From an uncultured Crocinitomix sp. (GTDB lineage: Bacteria > Bacteroidota > Bacteroidia > Flavobacteriales_D > Crocinitomicaceae), in assembly GCA_937136425.1 (NCBI GenBank), contig CAKZON010000020.1, positions 62,001 to 126,000 of the forward strand: a stretch of 64,000 nucleotides of DNA, in the 5' to 3' direction. This document shows positions 1 through 8,156 of this stretch, one piece after another; position 1 is the stretch's first letter, and each line of letters begins with the position of its first letter. The notes under the pieces were generated by a model that ran no database searches, was not told where the DNA came from, and worked only from the letters and a program-made list of their open reading frames with translations. The position numbers and the translations under genes are program-made.

Positions 1-1357
1 TAGGTCTATCTTTCAATTCACTATTTGAACCATTAAATATAATACGTTCAATACTTGAAGCAAAAAATCCAGGGGAATAAATTCGGAAACCTTTATTCTC
101 CAAGTCTCCATTCAATATTGCTTGAATTTCTTGAGTCATTGTAAATCGATACTCTTTATTTGCCTCATCATAAGAAACAGTATTTCCGCTCAATGTTGTT
201 CCGACATTATAATCAAGAATGAATGTTGATAAATCTTCATCCACAACTCGAGCCATAAATAGTCTTGTCGTTGGGTCAAACGGATCTGACTGGAAATCCT
301 GAATTGGTAAAATTAACTCGGCTTTATTTATAATTTTTGGATCAAATTCGCCATCAGCGTTTGTATAAAAATTATCAATATATGGTAATTCAATTACACT
401 ACGAATAGAACCACTTTGCATATAAAAAGCATCTTCACCCAAAGTTTCGTCAGTTAACGAAGCTCCAACTGCAGTTCCTTCTCGATCATAATCAATTTTA
501 TTATAACGTGCAGTTGTTGTATTGATGTTAAAATCAAACTCACCCGCAGTTCCATCTTCTTTATGATAATAAAGTGTCATTTTAGATAAAAGATCCTGTA
601 CATCAAAATAAAGTACAGTTCCTAAACCAGACGGAATTCCAAATCCTGGTGCATCATCATCAGCTGCAACTCTAATATAAATTCCTTTGAAAGTAGAAGT
701 TTGGAAATTTGATCCCATTTGGCCTGCCAGTGCATCAGAAATTAAATCCTGTCCAACTTCCGGGTCCAAATGAACTCTCAACTGAGGTGCCAAGGTATCA
801 GTTCCAACAACAACATTACTTACAAAATCGACTGAAACTTCAGCCCCTTCATTTAACACTAAGTTATTGCTAGCATCCAGCAAGGTTGGTGTATCTGTTG
901 TATAATAATCTTGGTCTTCTCTTGTTAAGACATCATCAATTTCATAAACCTCTACAACAATATCATCCAAATTGGCGTAATAGTTAATAGATGTATAACG
1001 TAAAGCCAACACTACAGAATCCATAGTATATGCACCAAGATCAGCAAATGATGGGTCCAAATCTTTAGGAACTATTTGGGTAACAATACCACAATTTACT
1101 CCACCAAAAACAGGATCATTATAAGCACCTAATAAAGCAACACTAACTTCATCACTTTGCATTTCGGTAATTTCATCAGAATATGTTTTTATTGAAAACG
1201 TATCCTGAACAATGACATCCAGATTGCCATTTTGTAAATCACCACCAATTGTTGTTTCTTCTTTTTTACATGCACTAAATACAAGAACTAATGCAAAAAA
1301 AGTGGCGGAAAGTTTGTTAACCCTCCGCCTTAAAAGTATTTGTTTTTTTTTATTCAT
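1..1357 (-). CDS. DUF4270 family lipoprotein (3' end outside window)
   Basis: The minus-strand frame is open from the ATG at 1357 to the window edge (452 codons), so the C-terminus is missing. The first 30 residues are a basic stretch, a hydrophobic segment and the lipobox VFSAC, followed by KKEE, which indicates export and lipidation at Cys30. The body is rich in beta-type sequence, for example GGDLQNGNLDVIVQDT near the mature N-terminus. That N-terminal pattern and the position directly downstream of a glycogen-synthase-like gene and near panC match the DUF4270 family, common in Flavobacteriia. Its molecular function is unknown. Only 3 bases separate it from the upstream stop codon, so it is probably co-transcribed with the synthase-like gene. 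Confidence 0.8.
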   Translation of the reverse strand, partial: MNKKKQILLRRRVNKLSATFFALVLVFSACKKEETTIGGDLQNGNLDVIVQDTFSIKTYSDEITEMQSDEVSVALLGAYNDPVFGGVNCGIVTQIVPKDLDPSFADLGAYTMDSVVLALRYTSINYYANLDDIVVEVYEIDDVLTREDQDYYTTDTPTLLDASNNLVLNEGAEVSVDFVSNVVVGTDTLAPQLRVHLDPEVGQDLISDALAGQMGSNFQTSTFKGIYIRVAADDDAPGFGIPSGLGTVLYFDVQDLLSKMTLYYHKEDGTAGEFDFNINTTTARYNKIDYDREGTAVGASLTDETLGEDAFYMQSGSIRSVIELPYIDNFYTNADGEFDPKIINKAELILPIQDFQSDPFDPTTRLFMARVVDEDLSTFILDYNVGTTLSGNTVSYDEANKEYRFTMTQEIQAILNGDLENKGFRIYSPGFFASSIERIIFNGSNSELKDRP

Positions 1358-1360
1358 TTG

Positions 1361-2179
1361 CTAAACAGCTATTTCTTCAAAAATTTGATCGTAAAACTCG
1401 TTTATTGGTTTAACGCAAGATTCTTCAGAATAGTATTCAAGGAATGGTGTTGTTGACGCTTCAATTGCTTTTGTAACATCTGCATCAATAGTTTCACTTC
1501 CCTGAATTACTCCATCAGAAACTTGAATTGCTTTTTTAGTTAATGTCACGAAATCAACATCTTTTAAATCGTCAATATCCGCTTCATCAAAGCCATCAAA
1601 TTTAAGCTTTTCGTGGAAGTTGGAATCCCAATTTTTGTTAAAACCATTGTCATAAACAGAATAAACCACTTTTGCATCTGCAAAATGAGGATCATTTTGA
1701 TATAATTTTTTGATGTATAACGGAGTTAATGCCGTCATCCAACCATGACAATGAATAATGTCTGGTTTCCATCCTAGTTTCTTAACAGTTTCTAAAACAC
1801 CTCTTACAAAGAACATTGCTCTTTCGTCATTGTCTTCAAAGTATTCTCCTTCATCATCACTAACTGTTGCCTTACGTGTGAAAAAATCCTCGTTATCAAT
1901 AAAATAAACCTGAATTTTTGCTTGTGGTACTGAGGCCACTTTTATGATTAATGGATGATCCACGTCATTAATGATGAGGTTCATTCCTGATAAACGAATT
2001 ACTTCATGTAATTGATGTCTTCTTTCATTAATACATCCATATCTCGGCATGAATGCTCTGATCTCTTTTCCTCCCTCTTGAATGCCCTGAGGCAATTTTC
2101 GAGCCGCCGCTGCAATATCTGATTGTGGTAAAAAAGGTGAAATCTCTTGAGAAATATAAAGTACTCTTTTCTTCTCCAT
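1361..2179 (-). CDS. Glycogen/starch synthase N-terminal domain protein (GT5-like)
   Basis: A 272-residue protein that resembles only the N-terminal Rossmann half of GT5 glycogen synthases. It begins MEKKRVLYISQEISPF, followed by a variant of the substrate-binding loop (SDIAAAARKLPQGIQEGG) and later the conserved IIHCHGWMTAL. Full synthases have about 470 residues and a second ADP-glucose-binding half that is absent here, so glucan synthesis by this protein alone is doubtful. Short GT5 proteins of this form are common in Flavobacteriia beside DUF4270 and panC. It is divergent from panC, with about 70 bases between them, so the two probably share a promoter region. Confidence 0.8.
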   Translation of the reverse strand: MEKKRVLYISQEISPFLPQSDIAAAARKLPQGIQEGGKEIRAFMPRYGCINERRHQLHEVIRLSGMNLIINDVDHPLIIKVASVPQAKIQVYFIDNEDFFTRKATVSDDEGEYFEDNDERAMFFVRGVLETVKKLGWKPDIIHCHGWMTALTPLYIKKLYQNDPHFADAKVVYSVYDNGFNKNWDSNFHEKLKFDGFDEADIDDLKDVDFVTLTKKAIQVSDGVIQGSETIDADVTKAIEASTTPFLEYYSEESCVKPINEFYDQIFEEIAV

Positions 2180-2247
2180 AAAGTTTATAAGCTATAATTT
2201 GAGTACAAAAATACGAAAAAAAAGGCAGATATTCAATTGTAAACTAT

Positions 2248-3144
2248 ATGTTTGTAGGCTTTTCAAAGTATTTTGAGGTGATAATAGTAACGAACCAAAG
2301 TGAATTTACCGAAGCCATTAAAAGGGCTAAATTAGAAAAGTCGGATGCCATTGTAGGCTTCGTAGCAACCATGGGTGCCTTGCATGAAGGACACATGAGT
2401 TTAATCGAAACAGCTAAAAACCAGTGTGATATAGTAGTATGCAGTATTTTCGTTAATCCTGCGCAGTTTAATAATCCTGAAGATTTAGCAACCTACCCAC
2501 GTGATGTGGAGGCGGATCAAAAAATGCTCATAGAAAACGGTTGCGATATTTTATTATTACCATCTGTAGAAGCAGTATATCCTGACGGAATTCAGCCATA
2601 TTCGATTAATTTAGAAGGTTTGGATGAAGGAATGGAAGGTACTTTTCGCCCTGGACACTTCAAAGGAGTGTGTATGGTTGTTGAGCGTTTTTTAAGAATG
2701 GTTACTCCTGATAAAGCCTATTTTGGCTTGAAAGATTATCAGCAATTAGCCATCATTCGAAAAATGGCGGCTATCCGCAATTTACCAACTGAAATTGTTG
2801 GCGTGGCTATTAAAAGAGCAGAGAATGGTTTGGCATTAAGTTCGCGTAATGCGCTATTGTCTCCTGAAAAATTAGAAAAAGCAACTCACATATACAAAAC
2901 TCTACTTGCTGGGCTAGAATTTTCTAAAACGAACAAAAACGCTGCTTCCATAAAAAAACATATTGAAGCTGGATTTGCAGATACTGAACTGGAAATTGAA
3001 TATGTAGCAATTGTAGATAATGATACGCTAGTGCCGGTTAAAGAGGTTGATGCCAATGCCACCGTTTGCATTGTTGTTTTTTCAGGAAAAGTAAGACTCC
3101 TAGACAACATGCAGTTTTCAAGTGTGTTAGGCACAGAAATTTAA
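2248..3144 (+). CDS. panC: Pantothenate synthetase
   Basis: PanC condenses pantoate and beta-alanine with ATP to give pantothenate, the precursor of coenzyme A, in the cytosol. The family signatures are clear: TMGALHEGHMSL (HIGH-type nucleotide loop), FVNPAQFN, RPGHFKGVCMVV, YFGLKDYQQL and LSSRN. The length (298 residues from the ATG, 288 from an in-frame GTG at 2278) fits the family. The GTG start would begin MIIVTNQSEF, closer to the usual PanC N-terminus, so the first ten residues are uncertain. It is divergent from the synthase-like gene and upstream of metK. Confidence 0.96.
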   Translation: MFVGFSKYFEVIIVTNQSEFTEAIKRAKLEKSDAIVGFVATMGALHEGHMSLIETAKNQCDIVVCSIFVNPAQFNNPEDLATYPRDVEADQKMLIENGCDILLLPSVEAVYPDGIQPYSINLEGLDEGMEGTFRPGHFKGVCMVVERFLRMVTPDKAYFGLKDYQQLAIIRKMAAIRNLPTEIVGVAIKRAENGLALSSRNALLSPEKLEKATHIYKTLLAGLEFSKTNKNAASIKKHIEAGFADTELEIEYVAIVDNDTLVPVKEVDANATVCIVVFSGKVRLLDNMQFSSVLGTEI

Positions 3145-3225
3145 AGGGTTTTAACAACCTGTTAAAATTCCTGTGTTCGTACAGCAATTATTTTCCATCA
3201 ACGTCACATTGTCTAGCAAATTGAC

Positions 3226-3233
3226 TATTTTTG
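3226..3233 (+). promoter_or_regulatory. Candidate -7 promoter element for metK
   Basis: TATTTTTG matches the Bacteroidota -7 consensus TAnnTTTG and lies about 30 bases before the metK ATG. No TTTG -33 element was found at the usual spacing, so this is a weak prediction. Confidence 0.4.
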
Positions 3234-3263
3234 CACTTCATTTAAATACTGAAATTTAATACT

Positions 3264-4517
3264 ATGTCATATTTATTCACATCTGAATCCGTTTCAGAAG
3301 GACACCCGGATAAGGTTGCAGATCAGATTTCTGATGCCTTAATCGATCATTTTATGGCATTTGACCCTCAATCAAAAGTTGCTTGTGAAACATTAGTAAC
3401 TACTGGCTTGGTGACATTAGCTGGTGAGGTAAAATCAAATGCTTATTTAGACGTTCAAGAAATTGCGCGTGACACAATAACCAAAATTGGCTATACAAAA
3501 TCTGAGTATCAATTTGATGCTAAGTCTTGTGCTGTCATCTCTGCTATTCATGAGCAGTCTGACGATATTAACCGTGGAGTTGATCGTGAAGACCCAATGG
3601 AGCAAGGAGCAGGTGACCAAGGAATGATGTTTGGTTATGCAACAACAGAAACTGAGAATTACATGCCGCTGGCATTAGACCTTTCACATAGAATTCTTCA
3701 AGTACTTGCAGATTTAAGAAGAGATGCAACAGATATTCCTTATTTAAGACCAGATGCAAAAGCACAGGTAACTATTGAATATTCTGACGACAACGTACCT
3801 CAAAGAATTGATTCTATTGTTGTTTCAACACAACATGACGACTTTGATTCAAATGATGAAGTAATGTTGGCGAAAATCAAGTCGGACATTATTTCAATTT
3901 TAATTCCTAAAGTTAAAGCCCAATTATCTGAAAATTTACAAGCTTTATTTACAGATGATATTACTTATCACATTAATCCAACTGGGAAATTTGTGATTGG
4001 TGGACCACACGGTGATACAGGTTTAACTGGAAGAAAAATTATTGTTGACACATATGGTGGAAAAGGTGCACACGGTGGTGGAGCATTTTCTGGAAAAGAT
4101 CCTTCAAAAGTAGATCGATCTGGAGCATACGCTACACGTCACATTGCTAAAAACTTAGTTGCAGCTGGTGTTGCATCTGAAATTTTAGTACAAGTTTCAT
4201 ATGCAATTGGAGTTGTTGAGCCAATGGGAATTTTTGTAGATACTTATGGTACTGCAAAGGTTGACATGACCGACGGTGAAATTGCGAAAATTGTAACAGA
4301 AGTATTTGACATGCGTCCATATGCAATTGAGACAAGATTAAAATTAAGAAACCCTATTTATTCTGAAACTGCTGCTTATGGTCACATGGGACGCCCTTCA
4401 GAAACTAAAACGATCACTTTCTCAAATGCTGGTAGAACAGAAACAAAAGAAGTGGAGACGTTTACTTGGGAAAAATTAGACTACGTTGATAAAGTAAAAG
4501 CAGCATTTGCGCTTTAA
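3264..4517 (+). CDS. metK: S-adenosylmethionine synthetase
   Basis: Makes S-adenosylmethionine from methionine and ATP in the cytosol. The 417 residues carry the diagnostic motifs in order: [14 protein letters not shown] near the N-terminus (catalytic His and Mg-binding Asp), [12 protein letters not shown] (ATP-binding hexapeptide) in the first third, and [16 protein letters not shown] (P-loop-like GGGAFSGKD) in the C-terminal half. Its length is slightly above the approximately 385 residues of E. coli MetK, as is usual in Flavobacteriia. It has its own upstream region and ends just before a strong terminator. Confidence 0.97.
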   Translation: MSYLFTSESVSEGHPDKVADQISDALIDHFMAFDPQSKVACETLVTTGLVTLAGEVKSNAYLDVQEIARDTITKIGYTKSEYQFDAKSCAVISAIHEQSDDINRGVDREDPMEQGAGDQGMMFGYATTETENYMPLALDLSHRILQVLADLRRDATDIPYLRPDAKAQVTIEYSDDNVPQRIDSIVVSTQHDDFDSNDEVMLAKIKSDIISILIPKVKAQLSENLQALFTDDITYHINPTGKFVIGGPHGDTGLTGRKIIVDTYGGKGAHGGGAFSGKDPSKVDRSGAYATRHIAKNLVAAGVASEILVQVSYAIGVVEPMGIFVDTYGTAKVDMTDGEIAKIVTEVFDMRPYAIETRLKLRNPIYSETAAYGHMGRPSETKTITFSNAGRTETKEVETFTWEKLDYVDKVKAAFAL

Positions 4518-4541
4518 TTTTTGAACACTAATACATTTATT

Positions 4542-4588
4542 AGCCCCCCGAAAAGCACTTCGAGTGATTTTTTTGGGGGGCTTTTTTT
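4542..4588 (+). terminator. Rho-independent terminator after metK
   Basis: The perfect GC stem AGCCCCCC / GGGGGGCT (4542-4549, 4575-4582) encloses a second complementary stretch and ends in a run of seven T. It also reads well on the opposite strand. It directly precedes the ATG of the YqaA-like gene. Confidence 0.92.
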
Positions 4589-5035
4589 ATGCCTATGCAT
4601 TTTTTAACCTGGGGTTTAATCGGCTTATTCGGCGGTACTTTTATCGCTGGATCAATTATTCCGTTTCCTTCCGAAGCGCTAGTAATAGGCTCTTATGAAT
4701 TGGGCAATTCTTTTTGGACCGTACTTATCATTGCAACAATTGGTAATTTTTTAGGAGGATTAACGAACTATTGGATCGGTTATAAAAGCAACTCGGCAGG
4801 TTTAAAAAAACGATTCAAACTAAATGAAACAAAAATTACAAACTGGGAACGGCGTTTAAACAAGTGGGGCGTTTGGTTAGGTTTATTATCCTGGGTTCCA
4901 TTTGTAGGAGATCCTATGGTAGGTGTACTGGGCTTTTTTAAGGTTCCTCTACCCCTGTTAAGTGTTATGATGTTTATTGGTAAGTTTTTAAGGTACTTTG
5001 TGCTACTGTGGTTGTATGTTGGGGTAGTTGGGTGA
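4589..5035 (+). CDS. YqaA-like SNARE-associated (DedA superfamily) membrane protein
   Basis: A 148-residue hydrophobic protein with about four membrane segments. The motif GSIIPFPSEALVIG and the later GxxxNYWIGY-type stretch (GGLTNYWIGYKS) match the YqaA/DedA half-domain, thought to act in lipid or small-molecule transport across the inner membrane. It starts directly at the end of the metK terminator, with a second ATG two codons on (4595), so any transcript would be almost leaderless or arise from read-through. It is the last core-type gene before the recombinase. Confidence 0.75.
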   Translation: MPMHFLTWGLIGLFGGTFIAGSIIPFPSEALVIGSYELGNSFWTVLIIATIGNFLGGLTNYWIGYKSNSAGLKKRFKLNETKITNWERRLNKWGVWLGLLSWVPFVGDPMVGVLGFFKVPLPLLSVMMFIGKFLRYFVLLWLYVGVVG

Positions 5036-5133
5036 GGTTTCTGCCAATTCAGAACCATTTAAATACATTTACAAACGTCTACAAACAGTTAATTACCGAA
5101 TAACCCTTTTTGATTTTCCAATTTTGCTCACAA

Positions 5134-5958
5134 ATGGATTTAAAAAGAATAAAACGGCAAATGATCGGGAAGCGTTATAGCAGAAATACAATAAAAACTT
5201 ACCTCTCCTGCTTAACCTCATTTAATCAGTATTTTAATGGAAGAGTGATTGACTTATCAAAAAAAGAAATTGAAAATTACCAATATCATCTCGTAAAAAA
5301 AGGATTTTCACGAAGTACCCAAAATCAACATATAAATGCCATTAAATATTACTATGAAAACATCCTAAAACGGAAAAGAGAAACCTATTATATTGACAGG
5401 CCGCTAAAGGATAAAAAATTGCCTACCATACTAGATAAAACTGAAGTTAAGGCGATTATAAATTCGACTTACAATTTAAAACATAAAGCTGCAATCACAT
5501 TATTATATGCGTGTGGCTTGCGGATAAGTGAACTCATTGATTTAAAAATAGAAGCAATTGATGGAAAACGTATGCTCATAAAAATTGCAAATAGCAAAGG
5601 AGCAAAAGATAGATATGTCCCTTTACCAAAAAATGTAAGAGATTTATTACGCAAATATTACAAAACATATAAACCATCTGTTTATTTATTCAATGGTGCC
5701 GAAAACATAAAATATTCTGCGATAAGCATCCGTAATGTCTTAAAAAGATCCTCAAAAAAAGCTGGAATCAAAAAAAATGTTACTCCGCATACACTAAGAC
5801 ATAGCTATGCAACACACGTACTCGAAAGTGGAATTGATATTCGGTATATTCAAACAATTCTTGGGCATAACTCAATAAAAACTACTGAAATTTATACACA
5901 CGTAAGCACTAAAAATGTGCTATCCGTGAAAAGCCCCATAGCTGAAATGGAGTTGTAA
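5134..5958 (+). CDS. Tyrosine recombinase, putative integrase of the cassette array
   Basis: A 274-residue site-specific recombinase. The N-terminal SAM-like core-binding domain (about 1-95) includes STQNQHINAIKYYYE. The catalytic domain carries all active-site positions: Arg in ACGLRISEL, Lys in NSKGAKDRYVPLP, HxxR in TPHTLRHSYATH, His in LGHNSIKTT and the nucleophile Tyr in EIYTHVS. STQNQ and the VTPHTLRHSYAT region are strikingly close to integron integrases, but the stretch between PLPKNV and TPHTLRH is too short for the IntI-specific insertion, and the protein is shorter than typical IntI (about 320). The frame is open upstream to a TTG at 5110, but ATG 5134 is the natural start and follows a CAATTTTG -7-like element. 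The gene points toward an attI-like site 22 bases beyond its stop and the repeat array that follows. Alternatively it is a Xer-type recombinase of an unrelated element. Confidence 0.9.
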   Translation: MDLKRIKRQMIGKRYSRNTIKTYLSCLTSFNQYFNGRVIDLSKKEIENYQYHLVKKGFSRSTQNQHINAIKYYYENILKRKRETYYIDRPLKDKKLPTILDKTEVKAIINSTYNLKHKAAITLLYACGLRISELIDLKIEAIDGKRMLIKIANSKGAKDRYVPLPKNVRDLLRKYYKTYKPSVYLFNGAENIKYSAISIRNVLKRSSKKAGIKKNVTPHTLRHSYATHVLESGIDIRYIQTILGHNSIKTTEIYTHVSTKNVLSVKSPIAEMEL

Positions 5959-5980
5959 TGAGGCATTGAGATAAAGAAAA

Positions 5981-6013
5981 TAAAGATGTATCTTTAGCCA
6001 AACGTTAGCGGTA
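5981..6013 (+). other. attI-like primary recombination site
   Basis: A short hairpin TAAAGAT-GT-ATCTTTA reads into GCCAAACGTTAGCGGTA. The right part CTTTAGCCAAACGTTA matches the right end of the array's type A repeats (TTTAGCCAAACGTTAT), but there is no matching full left half. It lies 22 bases after the recombinase stop. The bases GTTAGCGGTA (6004-6013) are the exact reverse complement of those opening the next repeat at 7410-7419, so a cassette appears to be inserted here. Confidence 0.6.
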
Positions 6014-6060
6014 ATTCCTCCCCTTGGGAAAAACCAAATAATTACTTTAAGCTAACGTTT
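6000..6060. repeat. Inverted repeat beside the attI-like site
   Basis: AAACGTTAGC (6000-6009) and GCTAACGTTT (6051-6060) are perfect 10-base inverted repeats. Inside them GTAATT (6011-6016) faces AATTAC (6040-6045). The structure begins at the predicted crossover and could be a mini-cassette, a recombinase-binding pair or a transcript hairpin. Confidence 0.65.
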
Positions 6061-6105
6061 AATTAGTTGTAAAAAAAGAAAAAACATTGCTGAAAAACAG
6101 ACACG

Positions 6106-6140
6106 CTAACGACTGTTCTTCAGAACGATAAAAACGTTAG
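6106..6140. repeat. Compact hairpin with attC-like ends
   Basis: CTAACG (6106-6111) pairs with CGTTAG (6135-6140), and an inner GTTCT/AGAAC stem (6115-6119, 6122-6126) has a two-base loop. The right side reads AAAACGTTAGTC, close to the array's CAAACGTT core, but the site is half the length of the other repeats. It lies just upstream of the first cassette gene. Confidence 0.5.
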
Positions 6141-6160
6141 TCAGAATAAAAAATTGTAAA

Positions 6161-6700
6161 ATGAAAAAAATTGGACTAATACTTTTTTACATTGCATTTA
6201 TCAGTGCATGCTCAAGTAATCATAAAATTGATAGCCTTGAATCATTTTGCGATTGTTTTGAACGACATGAATCGAAAGAATTCAATGAGCGTAGTTCTCT
6301 TTGCAACCCAGATTCAACAAACGAAGCACTTGATTTGAATTTGATTAAACAAAACTTGGAAAGTTGTTCTTCATTTTATGAAGCTGTCATATTTGTTCAA
6401 GAAGAACAACTAATTTTAAGATCGCAAAATGACATACCCACTAGTTCTGGTAAATGGGAAAAAATTCATCAAAACGTAATCAATCAAGAATTTGATTCAC
6501 TTATTGTGAACTGTAGCGATTACTTGCTTGTTGATTCGCTAAATACAGACGCATTGTTCTTAAGAGGATTTGGGCTTGAAAAATTAGAACGGTTTGCTGA
6601 AGCTATTGAAGTCTATAAAAAAATCAATCGAATCAAGAATACAGATCAATGGGATATGAGTATTACAATCGCTGAAATTAAAAAGAAAAAAAGGGGCTAA
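6161..6700 (+). CDS. Hypothetical TPR-like lipoprotein
   Basis: A 179-residue protein with a signal peptide ending in the lipobox FISAC (Cys17), so probably anchored in an outer or inner membrane. The mature N-terminus is Cys-rich (CDCF, LCNP, ESCSS). The C-terminal third (LNTDALFLRGFGLEKLERFA and following) looks like one tetratricopeptide-type helical repeat. No enzymatic motif was recognised. It is the first gene after the attI-like site, the position that in integrons is the most recently acquired and best expressed. Confidence 0.75.
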   Translation: MKKIGLILFYIAFISACSSNHKIDSLESFCDCFERHESKEFNERSSLCNPDSTNEALDLNLIKQNLESCSSFYEAVIFVQEEQLILRSQNDIPTSSGKWEKIHQNVINQEFDSLIVNCSDYLLVDSLNTDALFLRGFGLEKLERFAEAIEVYKKINRIKNTDQWDMSITIAEIKKKKRG

Positions 6701-6831
6701 AATCATTCTCAGTTGAGATCAGGCGTACTGCGATCGTTATTCAACCATTAACCGCAATTTAAATGGTAAAATTAGTTAATAAAGAAACTTATTTTTGTCA
6801 AGTCAGATTAAATATCTTATTAAGAAAGGAA

Positions 6832-7041
6832 TTAATATTGTATCGAAACCAACAACTCCCGAATATCAACTTTCAAAAATTTAGAGATTTCAAATAATGT
6901 CTCCACAGAAGGTTGGACTTCATTTGTACACCATCTTGAAACAGTAGATTCCGTTTTACCCAAATGACTTGCTAATTCTTTATTATTTGTATTCTTTTCA
7001 GCAAGAACTGATTTAATTCTATTTAAATTTTGTTTCGACAC
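6832..7041 (-). CDS. XRE-family helix-turn-helix regulator, partner of SymE-like gene
   Basis: A 69-residue Cro/C1-type DNA-binding protein. The helix-turn-helix is NNKELASHLGKTESTVSRW at about residues 19-37, followed by a C-terminal helix pair. It is divergent from a SymE-like toxin gene, with an AT-rich 137-base gap holding two inverted repeats. By analogy with two-gene toxin-antitoxin loci it could repress the pair and possibly counteract the SymE-like protein. That role is inferred from arrangement only, and the same arrangement recurs at 9.9-10.4 kb. Confidence 0.8.
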   Translation of the reverse strand: MSKQNLNRIKSVLAEKNTNNKELASHLGKTESTVSRWCTNEVQPSVETLFEISKFLKVDIRELLVSIQY

Positions 7042-7084
7042 GGTGCTAATTTATTGACTTCTGGTGACAATATAGGTATTCTAA

Positions 7085-7105
7085 AATTGTGCCAAAAACA
7101 CAATT
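7085..7105. promoter_or_regulatory. Inverted repeat, possible XRE operator
   Basis: AATTGTG (7085-7091) and CACAATT (7099-7105) are perfect inverted repeats 7 bases apart, within the divergent intergenic region near the start of the XRE gene. Confidence 0.4.
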
Positions 7106-7140
7106 AATTATAATTATATGCGCATTTATTTTGTTTTAAA

Positions 7141-7175
7141 TATTATTTATTGTAGTTTTATAGCAATAAATAATA
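7141..7175. promoter_or_regulatory. 12-bp inverted repeat at the SymE-like start
   Basis: TATTATTTATTG (7141-7152) and CAATAAATAATA (7164-7175) are perfect inverted repeats with an 11-base spacer, ending 3 bases before the ATG of the SymE-like gene. It may be the repressor's operator or an mRNA hairpin that masks the start. Confidence 0.55.
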
Positions 7176-7178
7176 GTT

Positions 7179-7403
7179 ATGGCGCAAGAAAAGAAAATTT
7201 CAAAAAATGGAGAAAGACGTCTAAAAGTGATTTCTAAAGCCTTTCCAAGAGACTATAATAGGTATGTAAGATTTCCTGAAATCAGATTAAGTGGAAAGTG
7301 GTTAAAGGAAATGGGGTTTGATTGTGGACAGTTTGTAATTGTACACCATAAGAGGAATAAGATAACCATTACTTTACAGAAAGGAACTGAAAATAAAGAA
7401 TGA
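7179..7403 (+). CDS. SymE-like toxin-family protein
   Basis: A 74-residue basic protein. The central block (VRFPEIRLSGKWLKEMGFDCGQFVIVHHKRNKITITLQ, residues 31-68) matches the SymE pattern of PxIxLxGxWLxxxGFxxGxxVxVxxxxGxIxIT, an AbrB-derived fold. In E. coli, SymE is a toxin whose synthesis is blocked by the antisense RNA SymR. Here a divergent XRE gene lies at that regulatory position, so regulation by protein is likely. Its stop lies 6 bases before the complementary arm of the repeat at 7413. Whether it is toxic cannot be read from the sequence. Confidence 0.75.
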   Translation: MAQEKKISKNGERRLKVISKAFPRDYNRYVRFPEIRLSGKWLKEMGFDCGQFVIVHHKRNKITITLQKGTENKE

Positions 7404-7412
7404 AAAACATAC

Positions 7413-7483
7413 CGCTAACAATACCTAAATTTCATTGCTGTTTCGTACCTTACAGCAACGAAAAATTTAGCCAAGCGTTATGC
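7413..7483 (+). repeat. attC-like site 1 (type A)
   Basis: A 71-nt site with outer boxes CGCTAAC and GTTATGC (GTTRRRY-like), then inner arms CTAAATTT (7425-7432) / AAATTTAG (7463-7470) and TTGCTGT / ACAGCAA around a loop TTCGTACCTT. An unpaired spacer separates outer and inner arms, as in integron attC sites. The right end reads TTTAGCCAAGCGTTATGC. Confidence 0.8.
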
Positions 7484-7505
7484 TTTATTGCGATTTGACT
7501 TAACT

Positions 7506-8093
7506 ATGATGACTCAAAAATTTAATAAACTAAAAAGTATAAAAGCCATTTTTATCTTCATCTTTTTAGGAACGATTATTTCTTGTGTAAGTTCGCAAAG
7601 TCAATCAAACCCAGAGGCGGAACCTAATATAGAAATGCATAGGGTCCAAGACAGTACGTTCCATGAATCAGGATGGTATTACGCTAATTCAACAAAGGGT
7701 AATTTCTCTGTTTTAATGCCCATTGTATTTAATGATTTTACGGTAACTGTAAATGGATATGAAACTTACAATATTGGTTCGGTTTCTGACGAAGGAATTA
7801 AATTAACCGTTTCTCAAGCTAAAAACTTGAAAGACACGCCAATTGATTTGAAAAAAATCGTTGCGAATTTAGATTCTCCTCCAAAACCTATTTCCGAGAT
7901 CAAGTATTATTCATTATACAATTACAGCGCGGTTAACTTTTTCCAAAAATCAGTTGAATCTGCCGCATTTTGTAAATACGCTAATCACAATAACTACTTG
8001 TATACAATGATTATTGAATTTCCTTATGATCAGGAAGGTTTGGTTCGTGAGATTAAAGATTCTTTCTTTGATTATCTGATAATTGAAGATTAA
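7506..8093 (+). CDS. Hypothetical lipoprotein
   Basis: A 195-residue protein from ATG 7506 (the frame also contains a TTG at 7488 that overlaps the cassette boundary). The signal peptide ends in a lipobox-like IISC, giving a lipidated Cys near residue 27. The mature part is beta-rich without recognisable catalytic motifs (GNFSVLMPIVFNDFTVTVNG, and FVKSVESAAF-like later). It lies 22 bases after the repeat's GTT, as a cassette gene should. No family assigned. Confidence 0.7.
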   Translation: MMTQKFNKLKSIKAIFIFIFLGTIISCVSSQSQSNPEAEPNIEMHRVQDSTFHESGWYYANSTKGNFSVLMPIVFNDFTVTVNGYETYNIGSVSDEGIKLTVSQAKNLKDTPIDLKKIVANLDSPPKPISEIKYYSLYNYSAVNFFQKSVESAAFCKYANHNNYLYTMIIEFPYDQEGLVREIKDSFFDYLIIED

Positions 8094-8156
8094 TCTAATA
8101 TTTGTTATATTTATAGGACAACATTTTTATTAACCCAAAAAAATGGATACCCTCTA

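Larger units (their letters stand above)
6004..7476 (+). mobile_element. Cassette 1 (lipoprotein plus XRE/SymE module)
   Basis: Bounded by the GTT of the attI-like site and the GTT of the repeat at 7413-7483. Its first bases GTTAGCGGTA are the exact reverse complement of TACCGCTAAC (7410-7419), which opens its own terminal repeat, so the excised circle would have perfectly matched outer arms. It carries a lipoprotein gene and the first XRE/SymE pair. Confidence 0.65.

Noticed and set aside
7491-7501. CGATTTGACTTA right after attC-like site 1, resembling the start of repeat C
   Set aside because: Only about 11 bases match and the position differs from the other copies; likely chance.
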